Shown here piece after piece: positions 62,433-64,000 of a stretch of 64,000 nt of DNA. Under the pieces are notes generated by a model, which saw nothing but the letters and a program-made list of their open reading frames with translations, was not told where the DNA came from and did not search any database. Numbering within the stretch: position 1 is the stretch's first letter; each line of letters starts with the position of its first letter. The stretch comes from PALSA-894 sp963734185 (GTDB lineage Bacteria > Pseudomonadota > Alphaproteobacteria > Rhizobiales > Xanthobacteraceae), in NCBI GenBank assembly GCA_963734185.1, contig CAVTGA010000002.1, positions 682,001 through 746,000 on the forward strand, read 5' to 3'. The position numbers and the translations under genes were made by a program.

Positions 62433-62768
62433 GCGCATTAAGCGCGATTTGAGGTTGTTTGACAATTGATGTTTCCTCCCCGGCTCGTGAGAAAAAGTCA
62501 CGCCGTGGGGTTGCACAAATTCGCCGCAAATGTGTCAAAAAATATGCATTCCCAATGACCTAGCGTAATGGCGTTTTATCTTCCTCTGGTAGAGTCACTT
62601 GAAATTTTCAATCGACCAAAGATCTGCGCGATCCGATCTGCCGCCGCACCAAAACCAACGGTGGTAGCCGCGCACCATGGTCAAGACGCCGTGCGTGCCG
62701 CCAATCCCGCCCCATCGGCGAGGAGACCGCGAGCGGCCGTCTCGAACGGCTGGCGGAGCACCCCGCCT

Positions 62769-62813
62769 GGTGACCATGGTTCGCGACGCATCGCTGCGCG
62801 ATGCTCCTCACCA
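62769..62813. repeat. Short palindromic intergenic repeat
   Basis: Outer arms TGGTGA and TCACCA enclose a hairpin GCATCGC-TGC-GCGATGC (62788-62804). The CATGGTTCG...CTCCTCACCATGAGGG form is another dispersed repeat type of Bradyrhizobium-like genomes. It lies just downstream of the desuccinylase-family gene, where it could act as a transcript end. Confidence 0.6.
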
Positions 62814-62832
62814 TGAGGGGGAGATGCTGATT

Positions 62833-63867
62833 CTAATGTGCGCCGTCGCGCGAAGGGCTGCCGACCTGGTACAGGCAGTCCCCGCGGTGCGCCCAGCCGG
62901 GAAACCGGCGGCATAGCACGACACCGTCGCAATCGAATGTGACGACGACTTCCTTGCGCCAGGGCGTGTCGGGAAAATGCATTGCGCCGGCAGCGTCACC
63001 GCCTTTGACATGCTGATGAAGATCGACGAACGGCTCGAACAGGCCTGCTTCCATGCAATAGACGTAGTTGGCCGGGCCCGAAATGGTATAATTCCGCCTT
63101 TTCTTCGGGACATCGTTCTTCGGCGCCGACGCAATCATGCCCAGGTGAGCGAGCAGCCGGCGCACGCCGTTCTCCGCGATCGTGACCAGCGTGCGCGAAA
63201 CCGTACCGCCGCCGCCGATCTCGATGGTGAGGTGGACCACCTTGGACCGCTCGGCGGCGGCACCCATGGTGCGTGGTTCTCCCTGCAAAGGCTTGAACAT
63301 GCCCCCGTAAGGCGCGCCGAAAGCGCGCATCACGGCCAGCGTCTCGGCCCGCATGCCGTCATCCATGCAGTAACGGGTTTGAACGGATGCCACATACTCG
63401 AGCGAGCTGCCGCCGGAGTGCAGGTCGAAACTGTATTGGCACATGGGCAGAAGCACGCTCTCGATGTAGTGCGCGATCATCTCGGTGGGCGTACCGTTCG
63501 GATTGCCGGGGAAGGAACGGTTGAGGTTGCCGTCATCGAGCGGCGACACGCGCCGCCCGGCCATGACGGCGGGAAAATTGGTCGCCGGAAGAACGATGAT
63601 TCGACCGCGCAGCTGCGAGGGATCGAGGGAGCGCACGATCTTCATCAGGGCGATCTGCCCTTCGTATTCGTCGCCGTGATTACCGGCCATCAGCAGGACC
63701 GTCGGATCGCTGCCGTTGGCAATGACGCAGACGGGAATTGGAATCCAGCCGTAGGCGGACTCGTGGGAGGAATACGGCAGGCGCAAGAACCCGTGTTGCA
63801 GCCCGGGCTTGTCGAAATCGACGGTCGCCGCGATCCGCGTCATGGGCGTCGTGGTGGTGTCTAACAT
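62833..63867 (-). CDS. Succinylglutamate desuccinylase/aspartoacylase-family deacylase
   Basis: A 344-residue zinc hydrolase of the M14-related AstE/AspA family. MAGNHGDEYEGQIALMKIV near 55-73 holds the His and Glu zinc ligands, DDGNLNRSFPG the substrate-binding stretch and FDLHSGGSSLEY the third ligand His. Family members remove N-acyl groups from amino acids (N-succinylglutamate, N-acetylaspartate, N-acetyl-diaminobutyrate). ATG 63867 has a strong GGAGGAG. It overlaps the preceding ABC ATPase gene by 7 bases and so probably processes an imported N-acyl compound. A link with the downstream phosphonate operon is possible but not shown. Confidence 0.87.
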   Translation of the reverse strand: MLDTTTTPMTRIAATVDFDKPGLQHGFLRLPYSSHESAYGWIPIPVCVIANGSDPTVLLMAGNHGDEYEGQIALMKIVRSLDPSQLRGRIIVLPATNFPAVMAGRRVSPLDDGNLNRSFPGNPNGTPTEMIAHYIESVLLPMCQYSFDLHSGGSSLEYVASVQTRYCMDDGMRAETLAVMRAFGAPYGGMFKPLQGEPRTMGAAAERSKVVHLTIEIGGGGTVSRTLVTIAENGVRRLLAHLGMIASAPKNDVPKKRRNYTISGPANYVYCMEAGLFEPFVDLHQHVKGGDAAGAMHFPDTPWRKEVVVTFDCDGVVLCRRFPGWAHRGDCLYQVGSPSRDGAH

Positions 63868-64000
63868 GGATCTCCTCCGATGCAATTGATTGCCGGTAAC
63901 TCCTGCCGCTGAGACACCTCGGCGGCGAAATGGCACGCGACATGGTGGTCCGGGCGTACTTCGACGAGCTCCGGCTCCACTTCGCGGCAGATATCCTGGC
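63861..64000 (-). CDS. Oligopeptide-type ABC ATPase, C-terminal end only
   Basis: Only the last 45 or so codons are in the window. They read DICREVEPELVEVRPDHHVACHFA and then a short tail, which is the end of the oligo_HPY domain of DppD/DppF-like ATPases (Cys in ICRE and VACHF bind an iron-sulfur cluster in this family). The frame ends with a TAG overlapping the deacylase start. It indicates a peptide-type importer operon extending beyond the right edge. Confidence 0.8.
   Translation of the reverse strand, partial: QDICREVEPELVEVRPDHHVACHFAAEVSQRQELPAINCIGGDPC

Larger units (their letters stand above)
62261..62832. other. 572-base intergenic region upstream of the phosphonate operon
   Basis: The stretch about 62390-62640 is clearly richer in A and T than its surroundings and should hold the operon promoter on the minus strand; TTGTCA (complement of 62457-62462) with TTAATG 18 bases on is a weak candidate. 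It also holds the direct repeats at 62411-62432 and a palindromic repeat at 62769-62813. No gene was recognised. Confidence 0.45.

Overview
This window comes from the GC-rich chromosome of an alphaproteobacterium, most likely a member of the Hyphomicrobiales (Bradyrhizobium, Rhodopseudomonas or Xanthobacteraceae relatives). The evidence is the codon use, the density of small-molecule importers, the frequent GTG/TTG starts, and the short palindromic intergenic repeats (arms GCATGATC...GATCATGC; GTAGGGCG...CGCCCTAC; CCCTCTCCCGC hairpins) of a kind common in that order. No rRNA, tRNA, CRISPR array, phage gene or insertion sequence was recognised. Almost everything is metabolic: importers paired with enzymes.

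Layout. 1-4783 (minus strand): a small cupredoxin-like protein, a large multicopper oxidase, a methyltransferase and two molybdenum-storage-protein subunits (mosB complete, mosA cut by the window edge). 4937-7095 (minus): a polar amino-acid-type ABC importer (two permeases and an ATPase). A divergent promoter region with a perfect 12-bp inverted repeat separates it from 7266-14343 (plus): a D-threonine aldolase/D-serine dehydratase-like enzyme, a family 3 binding protein, an amidohydrolase and hydantoinase/oxoprolinase subunits B and A. 14350-21106 (minus): a TRAP transporter (dctM, dctQ, dctP), an ADP-forming acyl-CoA synthetase alpha chain and two acyl-CoA dehydrogenases. 21364-28395 (plus): a complete dipeptide-type ABC importer followed by an amidohydrolase. 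28399-32437: a spermidine/putrescine-type ABC importer. 32958-34211: a branched-chain-amino-acid-type binding protein. 34390-35298: a six-cysteine secreted microprotein and a secreted protein of unknown function. 35447-36277: an AraC-type regulator.

36648-55739 is an unbroken co-directional array of about 18 genes with overlapping or nearly touching ends: livH, livM, livG, a livF fused to a UPF0261/Tm-1-like domain, a phosphoenolpyruvate hydrolase-like TIM barrel, a giant flotillin with 44-residue hendecad repeats, two SRPBCC proteins, a molybdenum hydroxylase (FAD, 2Fe-2S and a large subunit split in two genes), its MoxR ATPase and VWA partner, a frameshifted amidohydrolase, a metallo-beta-lactamase-fold hydrolase, and an SMP-30/isochorismatase fusion. 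It looks like one uptake-and-oxidation system for an unidentified organic compound.

55776-62260 (minus) is the most striking block. A six-gene operon encodes a homocitrate-synthase-like enzyme, two-subunit aconitase-like isomerase, phosphoenolpyruvate mutase with its diagnostic EDKxxxKxNS motif, an isocitrate-dehydrogenase-like enzyme and a DASS/SLC13 transporter. This matches the logic of the early steps of FR-900098/fosmidomycin-type and pantaphos phosphonate biosynthesis, and predicts 2-oxo-4-phosphonobutyrate or a close relative as product. 62833-64000 (minus) holds a succinylglutamate desuccinylase/aspartoacylase-family enzyme and the end of an oligopeptide ABC ATPase.
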